A stretch of DNA of 64,000 bases. It comes from Erythrobacteraceae bacterium Alg239-R51 (GTDB lineage: Bacteria; Pseudomonadota; Alphaproteobacteria; Sphingomonadales; Sphingomonadaceae). Every line of letters begins with the position of its first letter. Position 1 is the first letter of the stretch. The position numbers and the translations under genes are program-made. Of the stretch, positions 1 to 10,125 are shown piece by piece. Under the pieces are notes generated by a model that had not been told where the DNA came from, did no database searches, and was given only the letters and a program-made list of their open reading frames with translations. The stretch is from NCBI GenBank assembly GCA_947331495.1, contig CAMZOI010000002.1, positions 124,001-188,000 on the forward strand, written 5' to 3'.

Positions 1-826
1 ACAGTACGAAGGTGATGACGATGACCGGCACCAGCCGTCTTTCGGCGCTGGTCCATTGCGTGTGCGTCTCGATCGCGTCGCGCGCGGCAGCCGTGCCGAA
101 GGGATGAGCGGCCACGTTCTGAACGCGCGCCACAAGAAAGGCCGCCAACGGCACGCCTACCACCACCACGGGTAATCCGTAATAGGCCCATTGGGCAAAG
201 GTGATCCGCGTGCCGGTGAGCGTATCGAGCAGGCCGACGGCGATTGCGTTGGTGGGCGATCCCACCAGCGTGCCGAGACCACCAATGCTGGCGGCGAAGG
301 CGATGCCCATCGGCAGGGCGCCGGCCAGCCCTTCGAACTCGTCGTCGCCGGACCCGCCTCCGCGCAGGACCGCGAGCGCCATCGGCATCATGATGAGCGC
401 GGTAGAAGTGTTCGATATCAGCATCGAAAGGATCGCCGCGGTGACCATGAATGCGAGCAGCACGCCGGCCTGTCCGCCGCGCTTGCCGACAAGCCGCAGC
501 AGGGCCAGCGCCAGCCGCCGGTGCAGACCCGTTCGCTCGATCGCCAGCGCTATGAATGCGCCGCCCAGAATGAGGAACAGGATCGGCGAGTAATAGGCGC
601 TGGCGGTCTCGCGAGCATCCATCACCCCGGCAAAGGGCAGGACAAGAAACGGCATCAATGCCGTGGCGGTGAGGGGCAGGGTCTCGGTCATCCACCAAGC
701 CGCCATCAGCACGACGAGGCCGGCGACGACGAAGGCTTCGCGGCTCATGCCTGCAGGAACGGGAAGGAAAATCGCCAGCAGCAGCGCCGCGGCTCCGACC
801 AGCAGGCCGATGGCTCGTGCGTTCAT
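1..826 (-). CDS. SLC13/DASS-family anion symporter, C-terminus cut by window edge
   Basis: Reading the minus strand from an ATG at 826 gives an uninterrupted hydrophobic protein of 275 codons that runs off the window start. An AGGGAGGGT ribosome site lies just upstream of the ATG. Two motifs characteristic of divalent anion:sodium symporters are visible: SNTSTALIMMP (about residues 115-125) and GSPTNAIAVG (about 165-175), which in this family form the sodium and carboxylate site. These inner-membrane proteins import dicarboxylates, citrate, sulfate or phosphate; the substrate cannot be told from the sequence. It is transcribed in the same direction as infC but lies beyond the infC terminator. 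Confidence 0.85.
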   Translation of the reverse strand, partial: MNARAIGLLVGAAALLLAIFLPVPAGMSREAFVVAGLVVLMAAWWMTETLPLTATALMPFLVLPFAGVMDARETASAYYSPILFLILGGAFIALAIERTGLHRRLALALLRLVGKRGGQAGVLLAFMVTAAILSMLISNTSTALIMMPMALAVLRGGGSGDDEFEGLAGALPMGIAFAASIGGLGTLVGSPTNAIAVGLLDTLTGTRITFAQWAYYGLPVVVVGVPLAAFLVARVQNVAAHPFGTAAARDAIETHTQWTSAERRLVPVIVITFVL

Positions 827-876
827 GTACCCTCCCTCGCTCGGGCGTGCGTTACAAAGACACGCACCAAAACGCA

Positions 877-902
877 AAAGGGCGACCGATCCGGCCGCCC
901 TT
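877..902 (-). terminator. Rho-independent terminator of infC
   Basis: On the minus strand, arms AAGGGCG and CGCCCTT (902-896 and 884-878) flank an 11-nt loop and run into a short T-rich tail (TTTTGCGTTTT). It lies about 25 nt after the infC stop codon, as expected for an intrinsic terminator. Confidence 0.7.
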
Positions 903-926
903 GTCCGATTTTGCCGAGGTCACCGG

Positions 927-1469
927 TTACTTCGGTGCCAGCACCATCACCATCTGCCGTCCTTCCAGACGCGGGAAGGCTTCGACCTTGGCGATTTCCT
1001 CCACATCGTCGCGGACGCGATTCAACAGGTCCATGCCGAGTTGCTGGTGCGCCATTTCGCGCCCGCGGAAGCGAAGGGTGCATTTCACCTTGTCGCCGTT
1101 CTCGATGAACTTGTTCACATTGCGCATTTTCACATCGTAATCGTGATCGTCGATGTTGGGACGCATCTTAATTTCCTTGATGTCCTGCGTCTTCTGCGTC
1201 TTGCGCTGAAGATTGGCCTTCTTCTGCGCTTCGAAGCGATATTTGCCGACATCGAGATACTTGCACACCGGCGGGTCCGCATTGGGGGACACTTCGACGA
1301 GGTTGAGGCCGAGCTCGTTGGCCTGCTCGGTCGCTTCGCGGGTGAGCATAACCCCCAGGTTTTCGCCTTCGTGATCGATCACGCGGACCTTGGGGACATT
1401 GATCATGTTATCGTAGCGCGGGCCGCTTTTCACGGGCATTTGCATGCTGCGCCGGGGTGGACGGGCTAT
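927..1469 (-). CDS. infC: Translation initiation factor IF-3, non-AUG (ATA) start
   Basis: IF-3 binds the 30S subunit, prevents premature 50S joining and proofreads the start codon. The protein shows the N-domain ([18 protein letters not shown]), the linker and the C-domain ending in [10 protein letters not shown]. An ATG at 1445 would give 172 aa, but eight codons upstream an in-frame ATA (1469-1467) sits 8 nt after a good AGGAG (1482-1478), and the added residues (ARPPRRS) resemble the basic N-terminus usual in this family. infC genes commonly use AUU/AUA/AUC starts so that IF-3 represses its own synthesis, so I take the ATA start, giving about 180 aa. The usual downstream partners rpmI and rplT are absent; a terminator follows. 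Confidence 0.93.
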   Translation of the reverse strand: MARPPRRSMQMPVKSGPRYDNMINVPKVRVIDHEGENLGVMLTREATEQANELGLNLVEVSPNADPPVCKYLDVGKYRFEAQKKANLQRKTQKTQDIKEIKMRPNIDDHDYDVKMRNVNKFIENGDKVKCTLRFRGREMAHQQLGMDLLNRVRDDVEEIAKVEAFPRLEGRQMVMVLAPK

Positions 1470-1544
1470 GGGGCTTTCTCCTTGATTCTGCCGTTGTTGA
1501 AGGGGCTATGTAGGGAGAAATGCGCGCTTTCGCTAGGGAGAAAC

Positions 1545-2267
1545 TCAGGCCGCGCTCGACCAGAGGTTGAATCGCGCCAGTCTGCCCTTCGCCGGGACCA
1601 CCGCATCGATCCGGTCGGCGGGTTGCAACGCCTTCAGGATCGCGGGATCGGCCGCATTCATGCCGCCGGTAAAGGCCCCGAAGGCGGGCAGGATCATCCG
1701 CCCCGACGGCTTGCCATCCGGCCCGTCATTCGCGCTGACGACCGCGCAGGGTCGGCGGATATGACGACGATGGACCGTCAGCTGCAGACGCGGGTGGTAA
1801 TGGCCGGAAAGTTCGGGGCGCGTTTCGCCCGGCCTGGCCCGATGGCGAAGCACGGTGCCCCCGATTTCCATTTCCTCGACCAGTGTTCCGCCGCAGCGGG
1901 CCTCCATGTCGGGATCGTGATTGCCGGTGATCCAGATCCAGTCGACCGCCTTGGTCAATGCTTCCAGCATTCCGCAGGCATGGGGTTCCAGCCGGGTCGA
2001 CCCGGCCGAGTCGTGGAAATTGTCACCCAGTGTGATGACGCGGCGCGCACCGGTTTCGCGAATGGCGAGCGCCACGCGCTCGAGCGTTTCGCGGCTGTCA
2101 TAGGGCGGGATCAACTGTCCGTGGCGGGCGAAGAAGCTGCCTTTCTCCAGGTGCAGATCGGCAACCAGCAGAGCGCGTTCGCGCGGCCAGTAGAGTGCGC
2201 GGCCTTCTGTCAGAAGCCATTCCTCGCCGCAAAATTCGAACGAGGTTGGGAACGAAAGGGGAACCAT
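1545..2267 (-). CDS. pdeM: PdeM-type metallophosphoesterase
   Basis: This 240-aa calcineurin-like phosphoesterase carries the metal-binding motif series ADLHLEKG (about residue 37), GDNFHD (about 81), GNHDP (about 115) and GHYHPR (about 155). Length and motifs match the ligase-associated PdeM family, predicted phosphodiesterases or nucleases that in many bacteria travel with an Lhr-type helicase and an ATP-dependent DNA ligase. No such partners are visible here. It is divergent from hemF with a short intergenic gap. The biochemical substrate is not established from sequence. Confidence 0.85.
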   Translation of the reverse strand: MVPLSFPTSFEFCGEEWLLTEGRALYWPRERALLVADLHLEKGSFFARHGQLIPPYDSRETLERVALAIRETGARRVITLGDNFHDSAGSTRLEPHACGMLEALTKAVDWIWITGNHDPDMEARCGGTLVEEMEIGGTVLRHRARPGETRPELSGHYHPRLQLTVHRRHIRRPCAVVSANDGPDGKPSGRMILPAFGAFTGGMNAADPAILKALQPADRIDAVVPAKGRLARFNLWSSAA

Positions 2268-2312
2268 GGGCCGCTATTGCCGCAGGGGATTGTCGATGGC
2301 AAGGCCCGTTGC

Positions 2313-3170
2313 ATGACTGACTGGACCGAGCAGACGCAAACCGCCCGCCTCTGGTTCGAACAGCTGCGCGACGATATCTGCAAGGAATTCGAACAGATCG
2401 AGCGCGAAGCCGGATCGGACGCGGCATTCGACTATGCGCAGTGGGAGCGCGAAGAAGAGGGGAGCGAGGATCCCGGCGGCGGGACCCGCGGCCTGATGAA
2501 AGGCAAGGTGTTCGAAAAGGTCGGCGTGAACGTATCGACCGTGCGCGGAAGTTTCGCGCCCGAATTCGCCGCCACGATCAACGGGGCGAGTGCCGAGGAG
2601 CCAGACTTCACCGCCACCGGCATCAGCCTGGTGGCGCACATGGCCAATCCGCATGTTCCCGCGGTTCACATGAACACCCGCTTCCTGACGACCCAGGCGG
2701 CCTGGTTCGGGGGCGGGGCGGATCTCAACCCGCCGATCCCCTACGAACAGGATACCGAGGAATTCCATGCCTGCTTTCGCGCTGCCTGCGCGGCGCACAA
2801 CCCGACCTATTATGAGCGGTTCAGGAAATGGGCGGACGATTATTTCTACATTCCCCACCGCGGCGTGCATCGCGGGGTCGGCGGGATTTTCTACGACCAC
2901 CTCGAATGTGCCGATGCGGCCGCGTTCGATCGCCACCTCGCCTTCACCCAGGATGTCGGCACCGCGTTCCTCGACATCTTTCCCAGGCTGGTCCGGCGGC
3001 GCATGGAAAGCGACTTTACCGAGGCGGACAAGCAGCAACAGCTCGAATGGCGGGGCCGTTATGCCGAGTTCAACCTCGTCTATGATCGCGGCACGCTGTT
3101 CGGTCTGAAAACCGGCGGCAATATCGATGCTATCCTGATGAGCCTGCCGCCGCACGCGGTCTGGCGTTAA
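2313..3170 (+). CDS. hemF: Oxygen-dependent coproporphyrinogen III oxidase
   Basis: HemF oxidatively decarboxylates coproporphyrinogen III to protoporphyrinogen IX in heme synthesis using O2. The 285-aa protein has family hallmarks: GTRGLMKGKVFEKVGVNVS, HMNTRFL, WFGGGADLNPP, FYIPHRGVHRGVGGIFYD, and a C-terminus with YDRGTLFGLKTGGN. The reading frame is open far upstream, but the family N-terminus begins at the ATG at 2313 (MTDWTEQTQ), so the long upstream extension is a shadow of pdeM. An aerobic lifestyle is implied. Confidence 0.95.
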   Translation: MTDWTEQTQTARLWFEQLRDDICKEFEQIEREAGSDAAFDYAQWEREEEGSEDPGGGTRGLMKGKVFEKVGVNVSTVRGSFAPEFAATINGASAEEPDFTATGISLVAHMANPHVPAVHMNTRFLTTQAAWFGGGADLNPPIPYEQDTEEFHACFRAACAAHNPTYYERFRKWADDYFYIPHRGVHRGVGGIFYDHLECADAAAFDRHLAFTQDVGTAFLDIFPRLVRRRMESDFTEADKQQQLEWRGRYAEFNLVYDRGTLFGLKTGGNIDAILMSLPPHAVWR

Positions 3171-3222
3171 GGCCCGCTTCACGCTCTTTTCGGTTCAAGC
3201 AATTACATCAATTGGAGATTTT

Positions 3223-5124
3223 ATGCGCCGTTTTGCCGCGACCCTTGCACTTCTGCTTGCTACCAGCGCCTGTACGACCATGGAGCAGGGACCGACCGTC
3301 ACTTCAGCACAGCAGGCGATGGTCTCGCCCATCCTGACCTCGCCCGAAGCGCAGGACGATCTGACCTATGCGCAGCCCGAAGTGGCGCGAGTGACGCATG
3401 TCGAGCTCGACCTCGATCTCGATTTCGATGCCAAGCGCGTCGGCGGAACGGCGACCCTCGACATTCTTGCCGAGCCCGGAGCGGATCAGATCGTGCTCGA
3501 CAGCAACGGTCTGGAAATCGCCCGCGTGACGGATATTGCCGGCAACGAACTGCCGTTCACGATTGGGGCAATGGTCGAGGACGGCGGCAAGGGCGCACCA
3601 CTGACCATCGCCCTCAACGGGGCGCGCACGATCCGCATCCAGTATTTGGCTCCGACCGATGCCACCGCGCTCCAATGGCTGAGCCCGGAACAGACCGCGG
3701 GCGGCGAATATCCCTACCTGTTCAGCCAGGGGCAGGCGATCCTCAACCGCACCTGGATCCCGACGCAGGACAGCCCCGGCATCCGCCAGACCTGGGAAGC
3801 ACGGATCACGGCGCCCAAGCCGCTCGACGTGGTGATGAGCGGTGTTCGGCAGGGCGAACCGGAAGACCTTGGCAATGGCCGCCGCGCCTTTCGCTTCATC
3901 ATGGACAAGCCTGTTCCGCCCTATCTCATCGCGATCGCGGCGGGCGATATCGATTTCCGCGCGATCGGTCCGCGCAGCGGCGTCTGGGCCGAACCGTCCG
4001 TGCTCGACGAGGCATGGCGCGAGGTCGGCGACACCGAAGAGATGATCGAGGCCGCCGAAGAACTGTACGGCGAATATCGCTGGGGCCGCTACGACATGAT
4101 CGTGCTCCCGCCCGCCTTTCCCTATGGCGGCATGGAAAACCCTGTGATGACGTTCCTGACGCCCACCTTCATTGCCGGCGACCGGTCGAATAACGGGCTG
4201 ATCGCGCATGAACTTGCCCATAGCTGGTCGGGCAATCTCGTCACCAATGCGGTATGGGGCGACAGCTGGCTGAACGAGGGCGTCACCACCTATTTCGAGA
4301 ACCGGATCGTCGAAGCGGTCTATGGCGAAAAGCGTGCCGAACAGGAAGCTGCGCTGATGTTCGCCAACATCCAGGAAACGCTGGCCGAAGTGGGCCGGGA
4401 TGCGCCGGGTACCGCGCTCAGCACCGATGGCGGATACGAGCTTGGCAGCGCCATCGCCTATGACAAGGGCGCGTTCTTCCTGATGACGGTGGAAAGCATC
4501 GTCGGTCGCGAACGGTTCGATGCCTGGCTGCGCCAATGGTTCGACAACCATGCCTTCCAGCCCGCGACGAGCGAGATGTTCTACGAGGACATGATGGCCA
4601 ACCTGGTGCGCAACGAGGCCGAGGCCCAACGGCTCAGCTTGCGCGAATGGATCTTCGAGCCGGGCCTTCCGGCAAATGTCGCGCGGCCCGATCCGGCAGC
4701 GTTTGCCGAGGTCGACGCAGCGGTGAATACCTACGCACGGACCGGGGCCATACCGTCAGCCTATGAGGGCTGGACCAGCGCCGAGCGCCAGCGCTTCCTC
4801 GACAACATCCCGAAGGACCGCAGTGCCGCGCAGCTTGCTGCGCTGGACGAGGGGCTGGGCCTGTCGGAGACCGGCAATAACGAGGAGCTGTTCCTGTGGC
4901 TCGAACTCGCGCTGGCCAACCGGTACCAGCCTGCCGTCGCGCAGGCCGAGACCTTCCTTGGCGAAGTCGGCCGCGCCAAGTTCGTGCGCCCGCTGTTCCA
5001 GACGCTGTGGAACGAGGGCGCATGGGGCCAGCCGATCGCGCGGCGCATCTACGCCGATACGCGCGATACCTATCACGCGGTGACACGCAGCGGGGTGGAC
5101 CGGGTCCTGGGAATCGAAGGCTAG
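3223..5124 (+). CDS. M1-family zinc metallopeptidase, predicted lipoprotein
   Basis: This 633-aa protein of the M1 (leukotriene A4 hydrolase/aminopeptidase) family has the zinc site HELAHSW at residues 329-333 with the third ligand Glu at 352 (WLNEG), and the exopeptidase motif GGMEN upstream. The N-terminus is a lipoprotein signal ending in TSAC (Cys about 17), so it is probably anchored in the cell envelope and trims peptides in the periplasm. A GGAG ribosome site precedes the ATG. It ends one base before the convergent fumC stop. Confidence 0.93.
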   Translation: MRRFAATLALLLATSACTTMEQGPTVTSAQQAMVSPILTSPEAQDDLTYAQPEVARVTHVELDLDLDFDAKRVGGTATLDILAEPGADQIVLDSNGLEIARVTDIAGNELPFTIGAMVEDGGKGAPLTIALNGARTIRIQYLAPTDATALQWLSPEQTAGGEYPYLFSQGQAILNRTWIPTQDSPGIRQTWEARITAPKPLDVVMSGVRQGEPEDLGNGRRAFRFIMDKPVPPYLIAIAAGDIDFRAIGPRSGVWAEPSVLDEAWREVGDTEEMIEAAEELYGEYRWGRYDMIVLPPAFPYGGMENPVMTFLTPTFIAGDRSNNGLIAHELAHSWSGNLVTNAVWGDSWLNEGVTTYFENRIVEAVYGEKRAEQEAALMFANIQETLAEVGRDAPGTALSTDGGYELGSAIAYDKGAFFLMTVESIVGRERFDAWLRQWFDNHAFQPATSEMFYEDMMANLVRNEAEAQRLSLREWIFEPGLPANVARPDPAAFAEVDAAVNTYARTGAIPSAYEGWTSAERQRFLDNIPKDRSAAQLAALDEGLGLSETGNNEELFLWLELALANRYQPAVAQAETFLGEVGRAKFVRPLFQTLWNEGAWGQPIARRIYADTRDTYHAVTRSGVDRVLGIEG

Positions 5125-5125
5125 A

Positions 5126-6511
<1,386 letters not shown>

Positions 6512-6597
6512 GAACTGTCTCGCCTCTTGCACGGGAACCGCCGAGGTAGGAATCCGGGCCGCGCCTTGCCACCCGGGACAGGAATTTCTTGCTGTTC

Positions 6598-8718
6598 ATG
6601 GCTCCAAAGCGCACCTATTTCGATACCATGCTGCGCCAGTACGAACTCGTAGAGCGGGTCAAGGAATACGACCCCGATGCCGACGAGGCGATGTTGAACC
6701 GTGCCTATGTCTATACGGTGCAGAAGCACGGCACCCAGACGCGGGCGAGCGGCGATCCCTATTTCAGCCACCCGGTGGAGGTTGCCGGGTTGATGACCGA
6801 CCTGAAGCTCGATCAGGAAACCATCGCCACCGCGCTGCTGCACGACACGGTCGAGGATACGCTGGCAACGATCGACGATATCGAGACGAATTTCGGCACG
6901 GAAGTCGCCCGGCTGGTCGATGGCGTTACCAAGCTGTCCAAGATCGAGCAGATGCCGGAAAACGAGCGCGCGGCGGAAAACCTGCGCAAGTTCCTGCTGG
7001 CGATGAGCGAGGACATCCGCGTGCTCTTGGTCAAGCTGGGCGACCGGCTGCACAATATGCGCACGCTGCACTTCATCAAGAGCGAGGAAAAGCGCCAACG
7101 CATCGCGCGCGAGACGATGGATATCTACGCCCCGCTGGCCGAACGCGTCGGCATGTACGAATACATGCGCGAAATGCAGCTGCTGGCGTTCGAACAGCTT
7201 GAGCCGGAAGGCTATCGCACGATCGCCAGGCGGCTCGACCAGATCCGCAGCGAGGATGGCGGGCAGGTCGACGCCATCGCGCTCGACATGAAGCACGCGC
7301 TGGCCCAGGCCGGTTTGCAGGTCGAGGTGTCCGGGCGCGAGAAGCACCCCTATTCGATCTGGCGCAAGATGGCCGAACGCCACGTGTCGTTCGAACAGGT
7401 CACAGATATCATGGCCTTTAGAGTGGTCTGCGAGGACGTGGCCGATTGCTACCGCGCGCTGGGCCTGCTGCATACGACGTGGCAGTTCCTGCCGGGCAAG
7501 TTCAAGGATTACATCTCGACGCCCAAGACCAATGGCTATCGCAGTCTGCATACCTCGCTGATCTACGGCAAGTCGATGCGGGTCGAGGTGCAGATCCGCA
7601 CGCGCGAAATGCACCGCACCAACGAATTCGGCCTGGCCGCGCACTGGGCTTACAAGCAGGGTGAGCGGCCCGACGGGCAGGTGGGCTGGCTGCGCGACCT
7701 GATCGAGATCGTCGATGCCAGCCACGATCCCGAGGAACTTCTCGAGCACACCAGGCTGGCGATCTACCAGGATCGTATTTTCGCCTTCACCCCCAAGGGC
7801 GCGCTGTTTCAGCTGCCCAAGGGTTCCACGCCGGTCGATTTCGCCTTCGCGGTCCATACCGATCTGGGCGCGCAGACGGTCGGCGCGAAGATCAACGGGC
7901 GGCACATGCCGTTGCGCACCCAGCTCAACAATGGCGACGTGGTCGAGATCATCAAGAGCGACCAGGCCGATCCGCAATTGAGCTGGCTCGGCTTCGTCGT
8001 CACCGGCAAGGCGCGGGCCTCGATCCGCCGCGCGGTGCGGCTGAAGGAACGCGCCGAAGTGGCCGAGATCGGCAAGAAGCTGTTCGATGAGATCGCGCTG
8101 CGCGTCCCGGCCAAGATCGGCAAGAAGGCGCTGCGCGAAGCGGTCAGGCGGCTGGACATGGAAGAAGACCAGGACCTGTTCTTTGCCATCGGTGCGGCCA
8201 AGATCGAGGACCGCGAGGTGATGGAAGCACTGGTGCCCGGCAGCACTGCCGAAATGGAAGAGGAACCCGACTGGGCGAAGAGCGGCAGGGCGCTGTCGAT
8301 CCGCGGTCTGACGCCGGGGGTCGGTTTCAAGCTGGCCGAATGCTGCCACCCCGTGCCGGGCGACCGGATCGTGGGCCTGCGCCGGCCGGGCGAGGGGGTG
8401 GAGGTGCATGGTATCGAGTGCACCCAGCTTGCCAGTGGGATTGATTCCGACTGGCTGGACCTGTCATGGAACAAGCGCTCGCGCGGGGCGGTCGGCCGGT
8501 TGCGGGTCACGCTCTACGACCGGCCCGGCACGCTGGCCGAGATGGCGGGCATTTTTGCCCAGAACCACGTCAACGTGAAAAGCCTCGAACAGACCCAGCT
8601 CGACCACCCTTTCACAACCTACGAGATTGACCTCGACGTGCAGGACCTGACGCATCTGACACGGATCACAAGCGCCTTGCGAGCAAGCGATTCGATCGCC
8701 CAGGCGGAACGGGCGTGA
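6598..8718 (+). CDS. RelA/SpoT-family (p)ppGpp synthetase/hydrolase
   Basis: This is a long bifunctional Rel/Spo protein that makes and degrades the alarmone (p)ppGpp in the stringent response. Domains in order: HD hydrolase (HDTVED at about residue 80, so the hydrolase site is intact), synthetase with the GYRSLHTS substrate loop (about 315), TGS (about 385-445) and C-terminal ACT domain. It is probably the sole long Rsh enzyme, as usual in alphaproteobacteria. The start is uncertain: TTG 6589 is better spaced from AGGA at 6580, ATG 6598 is used here, and ATG 6628 (MLRQYELVERV) matches the conserved beginning. Its stop overlaps the next gene by 4 nt. Confidence 0.95.
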   Translation: MAPKRTYFDTMLRQYELVERVKEYDPDADEAMLNRAYVYTVQKHGTQTRASGDPYFSHPVEVAGLMTDLKLDQETIATALLHDTVEDTLATIDDIETNFGTEVARLVDGVTKLSKIEQMPENERAAENLRKFLLAMSEDIRVLLVKLGDRLHNMRTLHFIKSEEKRQRIARETMDIYAPLAERVGMYEYMREMQLLAFEQLEPEGYRTIARRLDQIRSEDGGQVDAIALDMKHALAQAGLQVEVSGREKHPYSIWRKMAERHVSFEQVTDIMAFRVVCEDVADCYRALGLLHTTWQFLPGKFKDYISTPKTNGYRSLHTSLIYGKSMRVEVQIRTREMHRTNEFGLAAHWAYKQGERPDGQVGWLRDLIEIVDASHDPEELLEHTRLAIYQDRIFAFTPKGALFQLPKGSTPVDFAFAVHTDLGAQTVGAKINGRHMPLRTQLNNGDVVEIIKSDQADPQLSWLGFVVTGKARASIRRAVRLKERAEVAEIGKKLFDEIALRVPAKIGKKALREAVRRLDMEEDQDLFFAIGAAKIEDREVMEALVPGSTAEMEEEPDWAKSGRALSIRGLTPGVGFKLAECCHPVPGDRIVGLRRPGEGVEVHGIECTQLASGIDSDWLDLSWNKRSRGAVGRLRVTLYDRPGTLAEMAGIFAQNHVNVKSLEQTQLDHPFTTYEIDLDVQDLTHLTRITSALRASDSIAQAERA

Positions 8719-9080
8719 CCCGCATTCTGGGGATCGACCACGTTCAGCTGGCCATGCCGCATGGCGGCGAACCGCATGCGCGGCGGTTCTGGGTCGATGT
8801 TCTGGGGCTGGCGGAAGTCGCCAAGCCAGCGGATCTCGCGGTGAACGGCGGCTGCTGGTTCCAGGGCAAGGGAATCGCGGTGCATTGCGGGGTCGAGGAG
8901 AGTTTCCTGCCCGCCCGGCGCGCGCATCCGGCCCTGCTGGTCAGTGATCTGGACGCGCTGGTCGAACGCCTGGAGAATACGGGCATCGCATTCAAACCGG
9001 GCAAGCCGCTCGACGGGTATGTTCGCGGGGATATCGCCGACCCGTTCGGCAACCGCATCGAGCTGATGCAGCGGCTTTAG
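8715..9080 (+). CDS. VOC-superfamily (glyoxalase/dioxygenase-fold) protein
   Basis: This small 121-aa protein has the single-module vicinal-oxygen-chelate pattern: GIDHVQLAMP at the start, GGCWFQG, a central HPALLV segment and the closing DPFGNRIELM. The motif His/Glu residues that could bind a metal are present, but the substrate cannot be inferred. Its GTG start overlaps the rel stop (GTGA), indicating translational coupling. The partnership with rel is positional only. Confidence 0.82.
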   Translation: MTRILGIDHVQLAMPHGGEPHARRFWVDVLGLAEVAKPADLAVNGGCWFQGKGIAVHCGVEESFLPARRAHPALLVSDLDALVERLENTGIAFKPGKPLDGYVRGDIADPFGNRIELMQRL

Positions 9081-9710
9081 CGCAGGCACAACCGTTCGTC
9101 CGGCGGCGAGCCCGGACATAACGCCAGAGGAAATCTCGCGCTGAAATCGCGCAAAGCGCCGTAGCGCCGACAAGACGCGCTCAAGTAGCGCGAAGCGCGG
9201 TAGCGCAACAAAGATGATCACGCGGCCGGAGCGAGCCTCGCGTCGGGCGCGTGGCGTAGTCCCGGGGGCGGGATGGCAGGCACCTGTTCATCGGCGCGGT
9301 TCGAGTGGCGGCCCCGCCGGGCCTCGCGCGACAAAGCCGGAAGGCGTCGAAGCACGAAATCTCGAACCTGAACCCCGATTACACTCGGGTGCGACACTGA
9401 CAGCCGGTGCGACGGGGAGGGTTCGCCTTGAGCGTTGAGCCCCTGCCGCTGTCCGCGCGGGCGATTTACGGGTCCCGCGAGCCAACATTCGTGCTGTCTG
9501 CCGCTTCCGGAGGGAAGGAGGAGGAGTCCTTGTGGTCCGGAAGAGTTCATCCGCTCCCGACCTGGACGCCCGCGCCTGTCGCACCGGCCGCGCCGCCGGC
9601 TCCCAGGCGAAAACAGCCTAGATTCCGGCGAAGGAAGGTGAGCGCCAGCTATGCGCCTCCTCCCGATCCTCATGCTTCCGACCGATGAGGTTAGGTACGA
9701 AAGCGCGCGC
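9081..9710. other. 630-bp stretch without a convincing gene; GC-rich and hairpin-rich
   Basis: No open frame here looks like a protein family; the longest minus-strand frame (9218-9673) is Arg/Pro/Gly-rich and looks like noise. The part at 9140-9205 repeats TAGCGC several times with GCGC inverted partners. The 9490-9700 part contains several inverted repeats downstream (minus strand) of a strong promoter at 9711-9739, so a structured transcript is possible. I searched by eye for tmRNA, RNase P RNA and SRP RNA hallmarks and did not find them. Confidence 0.5.
9504..9705 (-). ncRNA. Candidate small RNA with an anti-Shine-Dalgarno hairpin loop
   Basis: On the minus strand, about 10 nt after a consensus-like promoter, the sequence folds into successive hairpins: CCTCAT/ATGAGG (9690-9668), GCGC/GCGC near 9640-9654, and a long one at 9543-9504 with outer arms CTTCCGGA/TCCGGAAG and inner arms AAGGA/TCCTT closing a loop CTCCTCC. 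CCUCC loops that can pair with ribosome-binding sites are typical of several alphaproteobacterial sRNAs. The 3' end is unknown and no family is recognised; the boundaries are only indicative. Confidence 0.35.
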
Positions 9711-9739
9711 TATATAACCGATATGGTTCATATTGTCAA
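9711..9739 (-). promoter_or_regulatory. Sigma70-like promoter, minus strand
   Basis: On the minus strand TTGACA (9739-9734) is followed by a 17-nt spacer and TATATA (9716-9711). This is a close match to the housekeeping consensus and points away from the DUF1905 remnant into a region without an obvious protein gene. Confidence 0.6.
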
Positions 9740-9761
9740 GATTGGGTGGTGGTGGATTGGC

Positions 9762-10056
9762 TCAGAGCAGATCCAATTCGACCACGATATTGTCCCCATC
9801 CGCCAGGTCTTCGCTCCGCATTACCTTGCTGCTCACCAGCAGAATCCACTCGCGTGACTTGTCCTGCGGGAAGACCGAGCTGTTCCATTTCCGTCGCGCC
9901 GACCCGTGCCAGCACCTTGACCGAGCCGAACCCGCGACCCCTGCCATATTCGAGGCGGTGCAGTCGGGCATGCGTGGCAATGGTTTCGGCATTCGCCCCG
10001 GTGATCGAGACGAGATGATATGTTCCGCGTTCGCCCGTCCAGCGGGTGAGCGGCAA
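9762..10056 (-). pseudogene. DUF1905-like gene broken by a +1 frameshift
   Basis: The frame starting near 10056 (PLTRWTGERGTYHLVSI, then GFGSVKVLARVGATE) continues only if one base is removed from the AAA at 9890-9888 (minus strand). The protein then proceeds as WNSSVFPQDK...SREWILLVSSKVMRSEDL...GDNIVVELDLL to the stop at 9762. The composite, about 98 aa, has the layout of DUF1905 proteins (G-x-V-x-V-x-A-x-I/V-G-x-x-x-W-x-x-S-x-F/L-x-P). No ATG start is visible at the 5' end; a TTG at 10056 is the only candidate. It is either a decayed gene or a sequencing error in a short homopolymer. Confidence 0.65.
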
Positions 10057-10091
10057 GGTCAGGTTCAGCCTATCGGTCAGGCGCAGTCCCC

Positions 10092-10110
10092 CTCCCTTCG
10101 GGGAAGGGAG
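10092..10110. repeat. Intergenic hairpin CTCCCTT/AAGGGAG
   Basis: Seven-base perfect arms with a 5-nt loop lie about 16 nt after the stop of the minus-strand cyclophilin gene. There is no T tail, so it looks more like a REP-type intergenic repeat or an RNA-stabilising hairpin than a full intrinsic terminator. Confidence 0.45.
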
Positions 10111-10125
10111 AAGTGCGGACGCGAA

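Noticed and set aside
9218-9673. 151-codon minus-strand open frame in the 9.1-9.7 kb gap, ending in LAPAA like a tmRNA tag
   Set aside because: Composition is Arg/Gly/Pro-rich noise of a GC-rich frame, no ribosome site or family, and no ANDN-type tag or tRNA-like domain for tmRNA on either strand.
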